A stretch of DNA of 6,535 nt from Planktomarina sp. (GTDB taxonomy: Bacteria > Pseudomonadota > Alphaproteobacteria > Rhodobacterales > Rhodobacteraceae), in assembly GCA_022425445.1 (NCBI GenBank), contig JAKMFM010000037.1:1-6535 (forward strand), given 5' to 3'. A program made the translations under genes and the position numbers. Positions within the stretch are counted from its first letter, which is position 1; each line of letters begins with the position of its first letter. Positions 5,926-6,535 of the stretch are shown one piece after another. The notes under the pieces are model-generated. The model was given only the letters and a program-made list of their open reading frames with translations. It was not told where the DNA came from and did no database searches.

Positions 5926-6033
5926 AGCCTGAGGCCCAGCGCCGATTGTCTCTCTCGTAGGGAGGTCATTTCCCCGCATGGAGCGGGGGAACTGTGCATC
6001 CTCAAAGGCATCACAGGACGCGATGCGCATCTA
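5917..6033. other. Convergent spacer with three consecutive hairpins
   Basis: Three inverted repeats follow each other between hpaB and the transporter gene. CAGGC/GCCTG (5917-5921, 5927-5931) spans the hpaB stop. CTCTCT/AGGGAG (5950-5955, 5959-5964) includes one G-T pair. The strongest is CCCCGC/GCGGGG (5972-5977, 5983-5988) with a 5-base loop and two further A-T pairs past a bulged G. None is followed by a T-run on either strand, so they are not textbook intrinsic terminators, but position suggests a shared bidirectional termination or mRNA-end-protecting zone. No coding sequence is supported here. Confidence 0.45.
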
Positions 6034-6535
6034 TCAACTGGATGTGCTAGCCGCGTCGATGCGCAAACCCGAGCTTTGGTCAAACAGGTGCAGAACATCG
6101 CTTTGCGCCGTAAACCACATGGTTTCACCTTTTACGGCTGCGGGCGGATGCTCCATTTTCACGATGAAGGCCTCTCCAGAGGCGCCCACCATGTGAACCA
6201 AAGCATATTCGCCCAATTGCTCCACGAGATCCAATGTCCCCCCAACAATCGCCTTAGCCTCAGTACAGGTCGTCAGATGCTCTGGACGAATGCCAATATG
6301 CGCGCCACTGGCCGCTGCTGGCAAAGACTTTTTGCCGTTTTCGGCCAAATCTGCTTCCGTGAAGAAATTCATCTTCGGACTGCCGATAAACTGCGCCACA
6401 AATGCATTCGTAGGGTTGCGATAAAGATCAATGGGAGAGCCAATTTGCTCAACCCGCCCGGCCCGCATGACGACAATTTTGTCAGCGAGCGTCATAGCCT
6501 CGACCTGGTCGTGGGTGACATAGATCATGGTGGAC
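6034..6535 (-). CDS. Sugar-type (CUT1, MalK/UgpC-like) ABC transporter ATPase, C-terminal fragment
   Basis: This is the ATP-hydrolysing subunit of an ABC importer, sitting on the inner face of the membrane. About 166 C-terminal codons are present; the frame is open through the window edge, so the first internal ATG (6528) is not the real start. It opens with TMIYVTHDQVEAMTLADKIVVM, which holds the H-loop histidine. RAGRVEQIGSPIDLYRNP and FIGSPKMNFF follow, as usual in the MalK/UgpC/MsmK group. The regulatory TOBE/MalK-type domain follows, with HIGIRPEHL. Walker A, the signature motif and Walker B lie outside the window. It ends TSS with TGA at 6034-6036. It converges on hpaB and is probably the last gene of a separate transport operon; its substrate cannot be told from this fragment. 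Confidence 0.92.
   Translation of the reverse strand, partial: STMIYVTHDQVEAMTLADKIVVMRAGRVEQIGSPIDLYRNPTNAFVAQFIGSPKMNFFTEADLAENGKKSLPAAASGAHIGIRPEHLTTCTEAKAIVGGTLDLVEQLGEYALVHMVGASGEAFIVKMEHPPAAVKGETMWFTAQSDVLHLFDQSSGLRIDAASTSS

Noticed and set aside
5962..6033. CRISPR array
   Set aside because: Only one repeat-like hairpin is present and no second copy or regular spacing follows; an array needs at least two repeats.
6526..6528. Internal ATG as the start of a short transporter protein
   Set aside because: The codons before it (S-T) continue the conserved ATPase sequence leading into the VTHDQ H-loop, so the gene begins outside the window.

Overview
The window reads as a chromosomal segment from an alphaproteobacterium, most likely Rhodobacterales (Roseobacter-like). 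The case rests on a CenR-type OmpR regulator, a GTP cyclohydrolase II with a long N-terminal extension, and moderate GC content. This taxonomic call is inference from protein resemblance recalled from memory; no search was run.

Layout. Positions 1-841 (minus) hold the first 280 codons of ribA, which makes riboflavin precursors; its 3' end lies outside the window. A 142-base divergent spacer (842-983) with three symmetric DNA elements separates it from an OmpR-family response regulator (984-1670, plus). A convergent spacer (1671-1801) follows. The centre, 1802-5925, is a homoprotocatechuate / 4-hydroxyphenylacetate (hpa) catabolic locus in two divergent, tightly overlapping units. On the minus strand, in transcription order, are hpaF (isomerase), hpaG (FAH-family decarboxylase/isomerase) and hpaH (hydratase). 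On the plus strand are hpaR (MarR-type regulator) and hpaB (flavin-dependent 4-hydroxyphenylacetate 3-monooxygenase, oxygenase component). A convergent spacer with three small hairpins (5917-6033) ends the locus. The last feature (6034-6535, minus) is the C-terminal part of an ABC-transporter ATPase of the sugar (CUT1/MalK-UgpC) type, cut by the window edge.

How the genes work together. HpaB would hydroxylate 4-hydroxyphenylacetate to homoprotocatechuate using reduced flavin. After meta ring cleavage and aldehyde oxidation, HpaF, HpaG and HpaH carry out consecutive lower-pathway steps down to the aldolase substrate. The flavin reductase (hpaC), ring-cleavage dioxygenase (hpaD), semialdehyde dehydrogenase (hpaE) and aldolase (hpaI) are not in the window, so the pathway must be completed elsewhere. 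HpaR probably represses both directions from the 173-base spacer 3858-4030. That spacer carries a 21-base near-perfect palindrome on the hpaR side and a 12-base palindrome overlapping a candidate -10 box on the hpaF side.

I see no mobile element, CRISPR array, tRNA or rRNA. The most notable points are the two candidate HpaR operators, a RibA N-terminal domain that looks like a decayed DHBP synthase, an unusual FAH-family HpaG, and a solitary hairpin resembling a type I-E CRISPR repeat.
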